From Streptomyces humidus (GTDB lineage Bacteria; Actinomycetota; Actinomycetes; Streptomycetales; Streptomycetaceae), in assembly GCF_014649655.1 (NCBI RefSeq), contig NZ_BMTL01000007.1:186001-250000 (forward strand): DNA of 64,000 nt, in the 5' to 3' direction. Positions 41,315 through 49,749 of this stretch are shown here, piece after piece; within the stretch, counting starts at the first letter, position 1; each line of letters opens with the position of its first letter. A program made the translations under genes and the position numbers. The notes below the pieces were generated by a model, which was not told where the DNA came from, made no database searches, and was given only the letters and a program-made list of their open reading frames with translations.

Positions 41315-41388
41315 CGCCCACCGTCCGCGGGCAGGGTGGGCGGCGCCGCGGCGTCAGCCGGAGCGGGCACGGGGGAAGTCGGGAGCAC
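41311..41388 (-). CDS. Possible 25-residue leader peptide
   Basis: A GTG at 41388 with GGAGGT upstream opens a 25-codon, Pro/Ala-rich frame (starting VLPTSPVPAPADAAA) whose stop overlaps the next ATG (ATGA). It begins 35 bases after C-box 2. It may be a leader that couples translation to the membrane-protein gene. No sequence family can be assigned. Confidence 0.4.
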   Translation of the reverse strand: MLPTSPVPAPADAAAPPTLPADGGR

Positions 41389-41422
41389 GGCGGCACCTCC
41401 AGAGAGCAAACGGGCCTTTCGT

Positions 41423-41475
41423 CTGCTACAGGTGTCGGGATCCGGCTCGGTGTGACACTCCGCTCCGAAATTCTT
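41423..41475 (-). promoter_or_regulatory. C-box 2, promoter/operator of coupling operon
   Basis: TGTCACAC-N14-ACACCTGTAGCAG on the minus strand, 35 bases before the leader GTG. It lies after the terminator of the cell-wall hydrolase gene. Confidence 0.75.
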
Positions 41476-41488
41476 CGCCGAGTTGCGT

Positions 41489-41533
41489 CGGCCGGCGCCA
41501 CGGCTCCCTGCAGGGAGCGCGTGACGCCGGCCG
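41489..41533 (-). terminator. Terminator after cell-wall hydrolase gene
   Basis: Nested hairpin: outer CGGCCGGCG / CGCCGGCCG, inner GCTCCC-TGCA-GGGAGC, just below the stop at 41538. Confidence 0.7.
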
Positions 41534-41537
41534 TGGG

Positions 41538-42995
41538 TCAGATCTTCACGCCGTGACCGCGGAGGTAGGCCAGCGGGTCGATGTCCGATCCGTACTCGGG
41601 CCCGGTCCGTATCTCGAAGTGGAGGTGCGGGCCGCTGACGTTGCCCGTGTCGCCGGACCATCCGATCCGGTCGCCGCCCTTCACCTTCTGGCCGACGGAG
41701 ACGTTCAACGAGGACTGGTGCGCGTATTGCGAGTACTTGCCGTCCCCGTGCTTGATCACCACCTGGTAGCCGTACGCGGAGTTCCAGCCGGCCGTGACCA
41801 CGGTGCCCGGGCCCACCGCGCGAACCGCGGTTCCCTTGGATACCGGGAAGTCCACGCCGGTGTGGTAGCCGCTCGACCACATTGACCCCGAGACCCCGTA
41901 TCCGGTGCCGATGTGCTCGTCGGCGACCGGCGCGACCCATGTGCCCGACGTGCCGCCTGAATCGGGCTCGGTGTAGTCCGGACGCTTCATGATCAGGATT
42001 CGGTCCGTCCAGAACGAGAGGGGCTCGATTCGGACGCGGGCGCCGGTGTGCGGTGCGTCGATCACCTCACCGCCGCCGATGAACATGGCGACGTGCTCCG
42101 GGCTGGAGGCGCTGCCACCGGAGAAGATGAGGTCGCCGGGGCGCAGGTCTTTCGCCGAGTTGACCTTGCTGCCGATGTCGACCTGGTCGTACGTGACCCT
42201 GGGGAGGTTCACGCCGACCTTGCTCCAGGCGTACTTGACTAGGCTGGAGCAGTCGCAGCCGGTAGAGCCCACGAACGGGGGCTTGCAGCTGCCGCCCAGG
42301 ACGTAGGGGGTGTTGTAGGCCTCCTTGGCGCCGGCGACGACTTTGGCCAGGCCACCGGAGACCTTGCCGTCCATCGGAGCGGCCCACTTCTCCGCCCGCT
42401 CCCGGATCTCGCGGACGTAGTCCCGGGTCTCCTTGTACGGCGGGATGCCGCGGTACTGCTTCACCGCGCCGCCGCCGGCGTTGTACGCGGCGAGCATGTT
42501 GTCGACGACGTCGCCGGGCACGCTGCGGATCTCGTCGGCGAGCTTGCAGTCGTAGGACACCATCGACGGGACGGCGTCCTCGGGATCCAGGGGGTCTGCG
42601 CCGCCCTTCTTGTTGGCGTCGATGCCCTGCGTGGCCCAGGTGGAAGGGATGAACTGGGCGATCCCGAGCGCGCCCGCTCCGCCGTCGGGCGGGTTCTTGC
42701 GGAAGTTGGATTCCTGGTAGAGCTGGGCGGCGATCAGCGAAGGAGTGGTTTCCGCGCAGCCGTAGTCCCGCACTGCGTTGAGGATGATCGGGCGCAGCCA
42801 GTCGGGGATGTCTTTGGTGTCCGACAGGCCGCCGCCGAATCCCGCGTTCTCCAACGCCTTGCTGGTGTTGTCCTCACCGATCGCCGAGGTCAGCGCCAGT
42901 ACGGCAGCCAGCATCAAGCCGAAGCCGAGCAGGCATGACAAAAGGATCGCGATCAGTACTCTGCGCAGGGCCTTGGACTCGCCTTGCTCAGACAT
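41538..42995 (-). CDS. Triple cell-wall hydrolase: lytic transglycosylase, NlpC/P60, M23
   Basis: A 485-residue protein. An N-terminal membrane anchor (ALRRVLIAILLSCLLGFGLM) is followed by an SLT lytic transglycosylase domain (LYQESNF with catalytic Glu; GALGIAQFIPSTW), an NlpC/P60 endopeptidase (GCDCSSLVKYAW near 244 with the second Cys nucleophilic; PEHVAMFIG) and an M23 lysostaphin-type peptidase (HTGVDFP near 377, HLHFE near 456). It would open peptidoglycan for the transfer channel, like VirB1/TcpG proteins. Three hydrolases in one chain is notable. ATG 42995 overlaps the upstream gene end. Confidence 0.92.
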   Translation of the reverse strand: MSEQGESKALRRVLIAILLSCLLGFGLMLAAVLALTSAIGEDNTSKALENAGFGGGLSDTKDIPDWLRPIILNAVRDYGCAETTPSLIAAQLYQESNFRKNPPDGGAGALGIAQFIPSTWATQGIDANKKGGADPLDPEDAVPSMVSYDCKLADEIRSVPGDVVDNMLAAYNAGGGAVKQYRGIPPYKETRDYVREIRERAEKWAAPMDGKVSGGLAKVVAGAKEAYNTPYVLGGSCKPPFVGSTGCDCSSLVKYAWSKVGVNLPRVTYDQVDIGSKVNSAKDLRPGDLIFSGGSASSPEHVAMFIGGGEVIDAPHTGARVRIEPLSFWTDRILIMKRPDYTEPDSGGTSGTWVAPVADEHIGTGYGVSGSMWSSGYHTGVDFPVSKGTAVRAVGPGTVVTAGWNSAYGYQVVIKHGDGKYSQYAHQSSLNVSVGQKVKGGDRIGWSGDTGNVSGPHLHFEIRTGPEYGSDIDPLAYLRGHGVKI

Positions 42996-43662
42996 TGGGA
43001 AGCCCTGCGACGCGCCAGCTGCCGTCGGCGCCACGGTGGAGCTTGAGTGCCACCTGTTCTTCCGACGCGGTGGCGGCACCTGTGGCCGGCGTCTCGGTCA
43101 GCCTGTAGATCACGCGCGCGAAGGCGGAGTCCTCGGTCGGTGCGGGAGCTCCGTCCGGCAGTGACACCCGCAGAACGGTGACCGTCACTTGGACCTGGCG
43201 GTCCTTCCAGTTCAGCCACTGCCGCTGGCCGGCGCTGCCGCCGGTGTGAGTGCGCAGGTCCTCGGCCAGATCGCCGTCTGCGTAGGCGGCGGCGCGCCGG
43301 GAGGCGTCGTCGAACGAGGTGTCCCGGCCCGGCCGGGCGTCGTGGCTGGCCCACGCGGTCGTGAACGCCCGGGCCGCCTCCTGTAGCGGTGCGGGCAGCG
43401 AACTCGGCTCCGAGGCGACGGGAGACTCGGACGGCTCGGCTGCGGGTGAGGCCGTCGTCGGGCGTGCGCTGCCGGAGCTGCTCCCTGTGGGGGTGGCGGA
43501 GGGTGCGGCAGTACGCGCAGAGGATTCAGGGGCGGCGGGACGATCGCTCCCACCGAGCCCGAGGAAGAGGGTGACGCCGACAGCTGCCAGGACTGCCGCA
43601 GCGGCGAACAGCGCGATCGTCCCGCGCTGGGCGCGAGCGCGCGCGACATCGGTTTTCGGCAT
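42988..43662 (-). CDS. VirB8/TcpC-type single-TM transfer protein
   Basis: A 224-residue protein with one N-terminal transmembrane segment (IALFAAAAVLAAVGVTLFLG, residues 16-35), a Ser/Pro/Ala linker and a C-terminal domain of about 120 residues with NTF2-like alternation (FTTAWASHD; QVTVTVLRVSL; SWRVAGLPNV). This layout matches assembly factors of Gram-positive T4SS. The stop overlaps the hydrolase start. GGGGGA precedes ATG 43662. Confidence 0.65.
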   Translation of the reverse strand: MPKTDVARARAQRGTIALFAAAAVLAAVGVTLFLGLGGSDRPAAPESSARTAAPSATPTGSSSGSARPTTASPAAEPSESPVASEPSSLPAPLQEAARAFTTAWASHDARPGRDTSFDDASRRAAAYADGDLAEDLRTHTGGSAGQRQWLNWKDRQVQVTVTVLRVSLPDGAPAPTEDSAFARVIYRLTETPATGAATASEEQVALKLHRGADGSWRVAGLPNV

Positions 43663-43703
43663 GAGGGTCCCCCGTGAGGTGGTTCTGGTGCGGTGATCTG
43701 GGC

Positions 43704-43728
43704 GGCCGGGGCCTGTTGGGCCCCGGCC
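43704..43728 (-). terminator. Intergenic hairpin after VirB6-type gene
   Basis: Ten-base stem GGCCGGGGCC / GGCCCCGGCC with a 5-base loop between the stop at 43738 and ATG 43662. It may attenuate the operon. Confidence 0.55.
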
Positions 43729-43737
43729 GCGGCCCGG

Positions 43738-46194
43738 CTACGGCCGGGGCCTGGGCGGGCCGGGCGGCCGGGTGGCGCGCCGGATGGCCCGGGGCGGAGC
43801 TGGCGGCTTGGCCGGCGTCGACTTTTTCGCGGCCGGCGGGGGCGGCGGTGCAGGGGTGGGCGGGGTCGGCATCTTCGGCACCCCGGCCGGCCCGGCGGTC
43901 GGCGGCTTCACCGAGCTCGGCGTCTTCGTGCCGGCCGCCTTGGGCCCGGGCGTCTTGGCACCGGCCGCAGTCGATGCGCCCCCAGGAGTCTTCGGCGCGA
44001 TGGCACCGGCCCGGGGCCCGGGAGGAGTCGCGGCTCGCGGGTTCGACTGGATCGGAGCCAGACCGAGGTTGACCTGTGCCTTCGTCCCTTGCTTCGCCAC
44101 GAACTTGCCAGCCGTGGCGACGTTGCGCTTGTACTCGGCTCCGAAGTCCTTGGCCTCCTGGACCTTCTTGTCGACGGTGCGCGCCTTCACGGCCTTGAGG
44201 TCGTCGCCGACCTTCTTCCCGCGCGCCATGGCCGCAGCGCCACCACGTTTGGTCGCGGCAACACCGCGGGGGATCCCCACAGGTGCGCCCACCGTGGCCA
44301 TGAAGGCGAACTTCCCGGCCTTGGCGCCGTACTTGGCAGTGGTGGCGGCCGCCTTACCGGTGGCCATGGTGGCCCTGCCGCCCCTGGTCTGGGACATCTT
44401 GTTCGCGGCCGCCGTGGCCAGCCGCTTCTTCAGGGTCTGCTTGGCCGCCTGCTGCGCCGCGACCTTCGCGGCCGTGCTCGCACCGCCGGTGCCGACGGCC
44501 GCGGCCGCGTTGGTGGCGAGCCGGGCAGCAGTCCGCAGACGGCCGGCCTTGCGGTTCGCCTGGGGTGAGCCGACCCAGGCGTTCTTGGCGGACTTCAGAC
44601 CCTGACCGACCGGCCTGCTGACGCGCCGCGCCTCGCCTCGGGCCTCGCCCCACATCTGCTTCAGACCGGGGGCGGTCTCGGCGTAGCGGCCGGGGCTGCT
44701 GAACACGGAGCGGCGGCCGGCGCCGCCGACGCGGGCATTGGCCAGCTTGCGGTTGAGGTTGACCGCGATGCTCTGCGCGGTCTGCTTGATCTTCTTGTGG
44801 CCGGCCAGACCCGCGACGGCGGTGACGTCGATGACGATGAACTTCACGGCAAGGACGTCACCGGTGTCCGCGTCGATCAGGGCCAGAACGATCAGGATGA
44901 AGATCGCCAGGAAGAGGATGGCGATGATGATGCCGAGAACGGCCTTGGTGATCGCGGAGAACCAGCGCCACAAGGTGGCGCGGCCGCCACCGGGCAGAAT
45001 GCCGGCGGTGAGGGCCCAGTGACCGCGGATCGCCTCGAAGGCCAGCCAGCCCTGCGCCGTGAGGAACGTCCCGGTGACCAGGATCATGAGGATGGCCACG
45101 ATGACCGCGGCGATCGCGACGAACAGAGCGGAGAAGGCAAGGTCGGCGGAGGCCCGCTTGGCCTTGGGCTTCACGTCCCCGCAGGCCGCCTCGAACTTCT
45201 TCGCGTTCTCGTTGAGTTGCCCAATGAAGTTCGTGTCGTAGATCGAGTCCATCATCGCGGCGTCCCAGTAGTTCATCCCGAGCTGGTCGAGGTTGAACTC
45301 GGCGAGCTTGTACTCGCGGAAGGCCTTGTCGCACGGCCCGCCGAAGGTCTGCCCGTACACCATGAGCTGGTTGGGTTTGACGATGAACGCATCGACCAGG
45401 GCGTCGGTGATCGGCTTCGCTACGTTGTCCGGGTCGGCGCTGCCCTTGGCGCTCGCGGGATCGTCGGCCAGGACGATGCTGGCGACCTCCAGGGTGAAGT
45501 CCTTTGCCTTGCCCAGCAGGCCTCCTTCCGAGAGCAGCATGGTGGAGCCCTGCGGCTGCGCCTGGTCGTGCTGGCCGAGCAGGACCTGGGCCGGTGAGAC
45601 AAGCACGGTGGTGGTCAGTGCGGCGACGACCAGGGAGACACCGATTTCGGCGAAGCCGCGCGAGCGCTCCTTGAAGAGGATCAGCCAGCCGCAGTAGAAG
45701 CCCGCGAATGTCAGGAACAGGCCGGGGAGGCCGAGCCGGTCGATGACCTGGTTCTTGATGGTGCTGGAGATGTTCTCGACGGGACCGACCATGACCTTGG
45801 CCAGCCCGAAGTTCAGTGCCCACTTGATCAGCCAGCAGGTGAAGCCGATGACCCACTTCGAGACGCCGAAGAGCAGCTGGGCAACGATGTTCCAGATCTT
45901 GAGGTCGATGTCCTTCCAGCCGCCCGTGTCCGTCTTGACGGTGTAGGAGCTGATCGGGACGCCGTCCTTGTCGGTGACGTTGAACGGCTGGAGGATGCCG
46001 TCGCTGCCGTCCTTGGGCTTCTGGTTGAGGTTCTTGCCGCCGGGGCCGGCAGCCGGCTTCGCCGGCGCGGACGTGCTGGGCGACGGCGATGGGTCTGCGC
46101 TGGCCGCGGGGGCCAGCACCACGGTGAACAGGGCCAGCAGAACGCCGATCAGCCCGAGGCGCCGCTTGAGGCCACGCTGCCGGAGGCGACTCAT
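43738..46194 (-). CDS. VirB6/TrbL-type polytopic channel protein
   Basis: An 818-residue protein. Signal peptide near residues 13-31 (cleavage near ASADP), then multiple membrane segments (FGVSKWVIGFTCWLIKWALN; LFLTFAGFYCGWLILF; ALFVAIAAVIVAILMILV; IIIAILFLAIFILIVLALI). A soluble Lys/Ala-rich tail of about 350 residues ends in a Pro-rich stretch. This is the profile of VirB6-like inner-membrane channel proteins of actinobacterial T4SS. ATG 46194 overlaps the VirB4 stop (ATGA). Confidence 0.8.
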   Translation of the reverse strand: MSRLRQRGLKRRLGLIGVLLALFTVVLAPAASADPSPSPSTSAPAKPAAGPGGKNLNQKPKDGSDGILQPFNVTDKDGVPISSYTVKTDTGGWKDIDLKIWNIVAQLLFGVSKWVIGFTCWLIKWALNFGLAKVMVGPVENISSTIKNQVIDRLGLPGLFLTFAGFYCGWLILFKERSRGFAEIGVSLVVAALTTTVLVSPAQVLLGQHDQAQPQGSTMLLSEGGLLGKAKDFTLEVASIVLADDPASAKGSADPDNVAKPITDALVDAFIVKPNQLMVYGQTFGGPCDKAFREYKLAEFNLDQLGMNYWDAAMMDSIYDTNFIGQLNENAKKFEAACGDVKPKAKRASADLAFSALFVAIAAVIVAILMILVTGTFLTAQGWLAFEAIRGHWALTAGILPGGGRATLWRWFSAITKAVLGIIIAILFLAIFILIVLALIDADTGDVLAVKFIVIDVTAVAGLAGHKKIKQTAQSIAVNLNRKLANARVGGAGRRSVFSSPGRYAETAPGLKQMWGEARGEARRVSRPVGQGLKSAKNAWVGSPQANRKAGRLRTAARLATNAAAAVGTGGASTAAKVAAQQAAKQTLKKRLATAAANKMSQTRGGRATMATGKAAATTAKYGAKAGKFAFMATVGAPVGIPRGVAATKRGGAAAMARGKKVGDDLKAVKARTVDKKVQEAKDFGAEYKRNVATAGKFVAKQGTKAQVNLGLAPIQSNPRAATPPGPRAGAIAPKTPGGASTAAGAKTPGPKAAGTKTPSSVKPPTAGPAGVPKMPTPPTPAPPPPPAAKKSTPAKPPAPPRAIRRATRPPGPPRPRP

Positions 46195-48797
46195 GCCAGG
46201 ACCCCGTCCGCGGCCTCGGCGAACTCCACGGTCTCGTCGGCTTCGTCGTCGAGCTGGCCAGGCGTCGTGGTGATCGCGGCGGCCGCATTCTCGTCCGCAG
46301 GTATCAGCACCTTGATGCCCGCGATGCGCTTGCGGAGGTCTCGGTACAGGCCTTCGCCGGCCCGCAGGGCGCGCTCGGTCTCGCTGACGTTGAGCGGGCT
46401 GAGGTTCTCGGTGATGACCTTGAGCATTTCGTCGTCGGTCGGGTCGAGGTCGAGGAACTCCAGGCACCGCGCGGCCAGGGCCTTGCCGCGGTGGCGGAAG
46501 ACGAAGATGTGGCTGAGCAGCGCCCTGATCTTGTCGCCGATCTCGCTCTTCGGGCCGATGTCGTACGGGTCGTGGCTGCCGGCGAAAGCTCCGGCGTTGT
46601 GCTTGCGGCCGTCGGCGATGAGCTCGAGCATCAGGTTGGAGCCCTCGGCGGACGAGGTGAGCCACCAGCACTCGTCGAGGAAGACGCCGGCGAACTCGTT
46701 CGGGTCCGCGAACGCGATCTCGCGGCAGAGCGCCGTCATCAGGTACATCAACCGCCAACCGAACCGCTTTTCGACCTCCAGGCTCGGGAGGCGGTGCTCG
46801 GAGAGCTCCTCCTTGGTGGGGAGGCCCAGGCGGTCGACGGCGAAGACGATGCTGTCGGAGTCCGTGATCCGCACGACCGGCAGCGTGGGGTCGAAGATGG
46901 TGCGGCCGAGGTCCTTCTTCGCCAGCGAGCGCAGCTTGCGGACGAGTTCGGAGGCTGCGGCGCGGACCGCGTTGTCGTTCGGCTCGTCCGGGTCGGGTGT
47001 GCGGGCCCGGTCGGCGAGGGTGTCCATCAGGGCGGTCATGCTCGGCTTCGGGCCGAGCCGGGTGGCCTCGATCGCCTCGGCGAGGGTGATGCCCTCGATG
47101 CTCATCGAGCCGATGTCCAGGAGCGGGGTGAGGAAGGACTCGGTGTAGCGGGCGGCGCGCGGGCCGCGGAAGACGCGCAGGGGGTCCAGGCTGACGCCGG
47201 CGTTCTCGTCGACGTTGATGATCTGGGTCGTGCCGGGGCACGCGAGCGCGAACCGCGACCATTCCTGCTGGGGAGTGCGGTCGATGACCAGGGCGCGGCC
47301 GCGGGAGTTCCTCTGCCCGGTCCGGTGGCCGGTGGTCAGGATCGAGTACATCGCGCACTTCATCGCGACGGACTTTCCGGATCCGAGCTCGCCGACGAAC
47401 GCGGCGGACGCGGAGGCGTTGACGCGGGGGCCGTGGGAGAAGTCGACCAGCACGGGGCGGACGCCGCCGCCGTTGAGCTGGAGGCCGAAGAGGCTGCCGG
47501 AGTCGTCGCCCAGGCCGGCGCCGCAGAACGGCATCGACATGGCGAAGTCCCTGGCCAGCAGGTACTGGGTGTAGTCGAGCATCGGGCCCGGGGTCTTGGT
47601 ACCGGGCAGCATGCCGTGGAACAGCGCGACCTGGTCGCCGGTGGGCCGCACCAGCGTGTAGTCGTTGCCGCCGAAGTGGTTGGCCAGCGACGTCGCCTTC
47701 TCATCCGCCTCCTCGGGGGTCGTGCCCCACACGCAGGTGGCGACGGTGGCGCGGATCTCGACCTCGGTGCTGGAGGCGGTGAGCCGGTCGCGGTACTCGT
47801 CCAGGGCGAAGGACGCCTTGTCGAGCGATGCCGGCACACCGGAGGTCTCGCCGTCGTACTCGCCGCGCTGGTGCGCGAGCTCGCGCTGCTGACGCCGGCT
47901 CTTCGGCTCGGCCTTCGAGCCGGACTCGACGTGCAGCCGGACGGCCCAGTCCACGGGGAAGTTGAACTCGTCCAACGCCGCCAGGTACTCGCTGCCGGGG
48001 AACCGGAAGGCTTCCGGCATCTCGGAGAGCACGCAGAACGCCTGGTAGGAGTCGCCGTGTTCGCTGGTGGCGCGCAGGTAGCGGCGCTTGAAGGGGTTGG
48101 TGGGGCCCTTGGAAGCCCGGGTGCCGCGGCCGCCCTCGTCGAGGATGACCTGGGTGTGGGCGGTCACCGTGTGACCGCGGCCGCGCAGACCCCGCGGTGC
48201 GCCGTCCTCGGGCAGGAGCGGCTCGTTCAGGCCGCGGCGGGCGCTGTGCCCGTAGATCCACAGGATTTCCGCCTCGGTGGCGGGCCGCATCTTGATGCCG
48301 GAGGGCCAGCCCGCCGCCAGGCGGCTGGCCTGCTCCAGGCGCTGGCGTTCGTCAGAGAGGGATATCGGGGCGACCGGCAGGCCGAGGGCGCCCATGACTT
48401 CCGACTGGACGGAGGAGAAGACGGCCCGGGTGCTCTGCTTGAAGTCGACGTGGGACAGGGGGACCGCGAGGAAGTCGACGCGGCCGGTGAGTTCGAGGTC
48501 CTGGAGCTGGTCGAGGACCTTCAGCGCCAGGTCGACGTACTCGGGGGAGGCGTCGAGGTCGACGCCGGCGGTCATGCGGGTGACGACCGACGCGGCGTCG
48601 ACGCTCGGGCACAGACTGAGCAGGAGGGCCTCGCCCCGCAGGGACTTGAAGAGGGACTCCAGGGAGTCCAGTCGCTCGCGCTTCGTGGACTTCGAGGCGT
48701 GGGTGTAGTTCTCAGTGTCGACGCGCCACACCGCCCACACGGTGGCGGCAGTGGTCCAGATCAGGTGGCCGCTGATGTGCCGGACGGGGAGACGCAT
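46191..48797 (-). CDS. VirB4/TraC-type T4SS ATPase
   Basis: An 868-residue protein. Walker A GELGSGKSVAMK lies near residues 467-478 and Walker B AGVFLDECWWL near 702. The Trp-rich DECWW and the C-terminal FAGSHDPYDI segment are typical of VirB4/TcpF family ATPases that energise T4SS assembly and transfer. The N-terminal half is the membrane-associated VirB4 N-domain. ATG 48797 has a weak ribosome site (AGAAAGAAG). It lies between TcpE-like and VirB6-type genes, the usual order. Confidence 0.9.
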   Translation of the reverse strand: MRLPVRHISGHLIWTTAATVWAVWRVDTENYTHASKSTKRERLDSLESLFKSLRGEALLLSLCPSVDAASVVTRMTAGVDLDASPEYVDLALKVLDQLQDLELTGRVDFLAVPLSHVDFKQSTRAVFSSVQSEVMGALGLPVAPISLSDERQRLEQASRLAAGWPSGIKMRPATEAEILWIYGHSARRGLNEPLLPEDGAPRGLRGRGHTVTAHTQVILDEGGRGTRASKGPTNPFKRRYLRATSEHGDSYQAFCVLSEMPEAFRFPGSEYLAALDEFNFPVDWAVRLHVESGSKAEPKSRRQQRELAHQRGEYDGETSGVPASLDKASFALDEYRDRLTASSTEVEIRATVATCVWGTTPEEADEKATSLANHFGGNDYTLVRPTGDQVALFHGMLPGTKTPGPMLDYTQYLLARDFAMSMPFCGAGLGDDSGSLFGLQLNGGGVRPVLVDFSHGPRVNASASAAFVGELGSGKSVAMKCAMYSILTTGHRTGQRNSRGRALVIDRTPQQEWSRFALACPGTTQIINVDENAGVSLDPLRVFRGPRAARYTESFLTPLLDIGSMSIEGITLAEAIEATRLGPKPSMTALMDTLADRARTPDPDEPNDNAVRAAASELVRKLRSLAKKDLGRTIFDPTLPVVRITDSDSIVFAVDRLGLPTKEELSEHRLPSLEVEKRFGWRLMYLMTALCREIAFADPNEFAGVFLDECWWLTSSAEGSNLMLELIADGRKHNAGAFAGSHDPYDIGPKSEIGDKIRALLSHIFVFRHRGKALAARCLEFLDLDPTDDEMLKVITENLSPLNVSETERALRAGEGLYRDLRKRIAGIKVLIPADENAAAAITTTPGQLDDEADETVEFAEAADGVLA

Positions 48798-48840
48798 GGC
48801 GTTCTTCTTTCTGTGCTGGTGGTGATGTCGAGGCAGCTGG

Positions 48841-49395
48841 TTACTGCTCGTCGAGGGAGGCGAGGAGGGCCTGCAGCCCGGTCTTCGGCTCTGGCCGGCC
48901 CGCCGCAGCCGCAGCTGGAGCCGGTGCCGGGCGGGCTTTGCGTACCGGCGCCGGTGCGGGCTTCGTGGCGGCCGCCGCCGGGGCGGGCCGATCGGCGGAC
49001 CGGACGCGCACCGTGCAGGTGGCGGTCGCCAGTCGCGGTCGAGCGACCCGCTGCGGCTTGCCGGCCAGGCGCCCCTGGGCCGGAGTGGAGGAGTAGATGA
49101 GCAGGCTGCGCACGGCGCGCGCTGGGTCCCGGCCGTCGAGCCGCGCGTACCGCAGCACCCAGGCCAGGCCCCAGGGGATCAGCGCCATGAGGATGAAGTT
49201 CATGGCGCCGAAGTGGGCCCACAGGCCCCTCGTCATGACGAGGAGCCCGAAGCTGATCACCATGGTCATGACCTGGGTGATCGTGTAGGGCCCTCCCGGG
49301 AGCCGACCGGCTCCCGGGAGCTTGCCGATGACGAGCGGGTGCTTACGGGCTCGCGTGTACGAGTGCCCGATCAGCTCCTCCTCCGAGGCGCTCAC
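48841..49395 (-). CDS. TcpE/PrgI-like membrane protein
   Basis: A 184-residue protein. HSYTRARKHPLVIGKLPGAG and RLPGGPYTITQ precede two membrane segments (about 38-56 and 62-81), followed by an Ala/Pro-rich cytoplasmic tail. This pattern fits TcpE/PrgI-like proteins, the VirB3 analogues of Gram-positive T4SS, which work with VirB4. GTG 49395 overlaps the upstream stop. Confidence 0.75.
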   Translation of the reverse strand: MSASEEELIGHSYTRARKHPLVIGKLPGAGRLPGGPYTITQVMTMVISFGLLVMTRGLWAHFGAMNFILMALIPWGLAWVLRYARLDGRDPARAVRSLLIYSSTPAQGRLAGKPQRVARPRLATATCTVRVRSADRPAPAAAATKPAPAPVRKARPAPAPAAAAAGRPEPKTGLQALLASLDEQ

Positions 49396-49733
49396 GAGAT
49401 CCGCCAGCCCTTACCCGCCAGAGCGGGCGCCTCGCCCGGAGCGTGGACCACGGAGACCGAGGCCGCGGTGTCGTCGATCTCGGAGCCGACCTTGGTCTTC
49501 AGGACGTTGAGGTTGCTGATGCCCCAGAGCACGAGGGCGGCCAGGACGAAGGCGACGAGGGTGCCGACGAAGGAGCGGGTCTTCCACCAGGCCATCAGCA
49601 CGGCGATGATCGCCATGAGGGTGGCCACGGTGAGGACCAGCGTGCGGACCTGGCCCGTCTTGGTGTTGGCCCAGTCGAGGACGTCGCCGGCGAGGACGAC
49701 GTGGTCGGGGTTGGCTGCTGCCAGGGTGTGCAT
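49392..49733 (-). CDS. Small two-TM T4SS protein, possible VirB2-like subunit
   Basis: A 113-residue protein with two membrane segments (VRTLVLTVATLMAIIAVLMA, about 29-48; FVGTLVAFVLAALVLWGI, about 55-72). No signal peptide is clear. The position between the TcpC-like and TcpE-like genes and the two-helix form suggest a pilin-like VirB2 or TcpD role. ATG 49733 has AGAGGAA. Confidence 0.65.
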   Translation of the reverse strand: MHTLAAANPDHVVLAGDVLDWANTKTGQVRTLVLTVATLMAIIAVLMAWWKTRSFVGTLVAFVLAALVLWGISNLNVLKTKVGSEIDDTAASVSVVHAPGEAPALAGKGWRIS

Positions 49734-49749
49734 GAACGATTCCTCTTTC

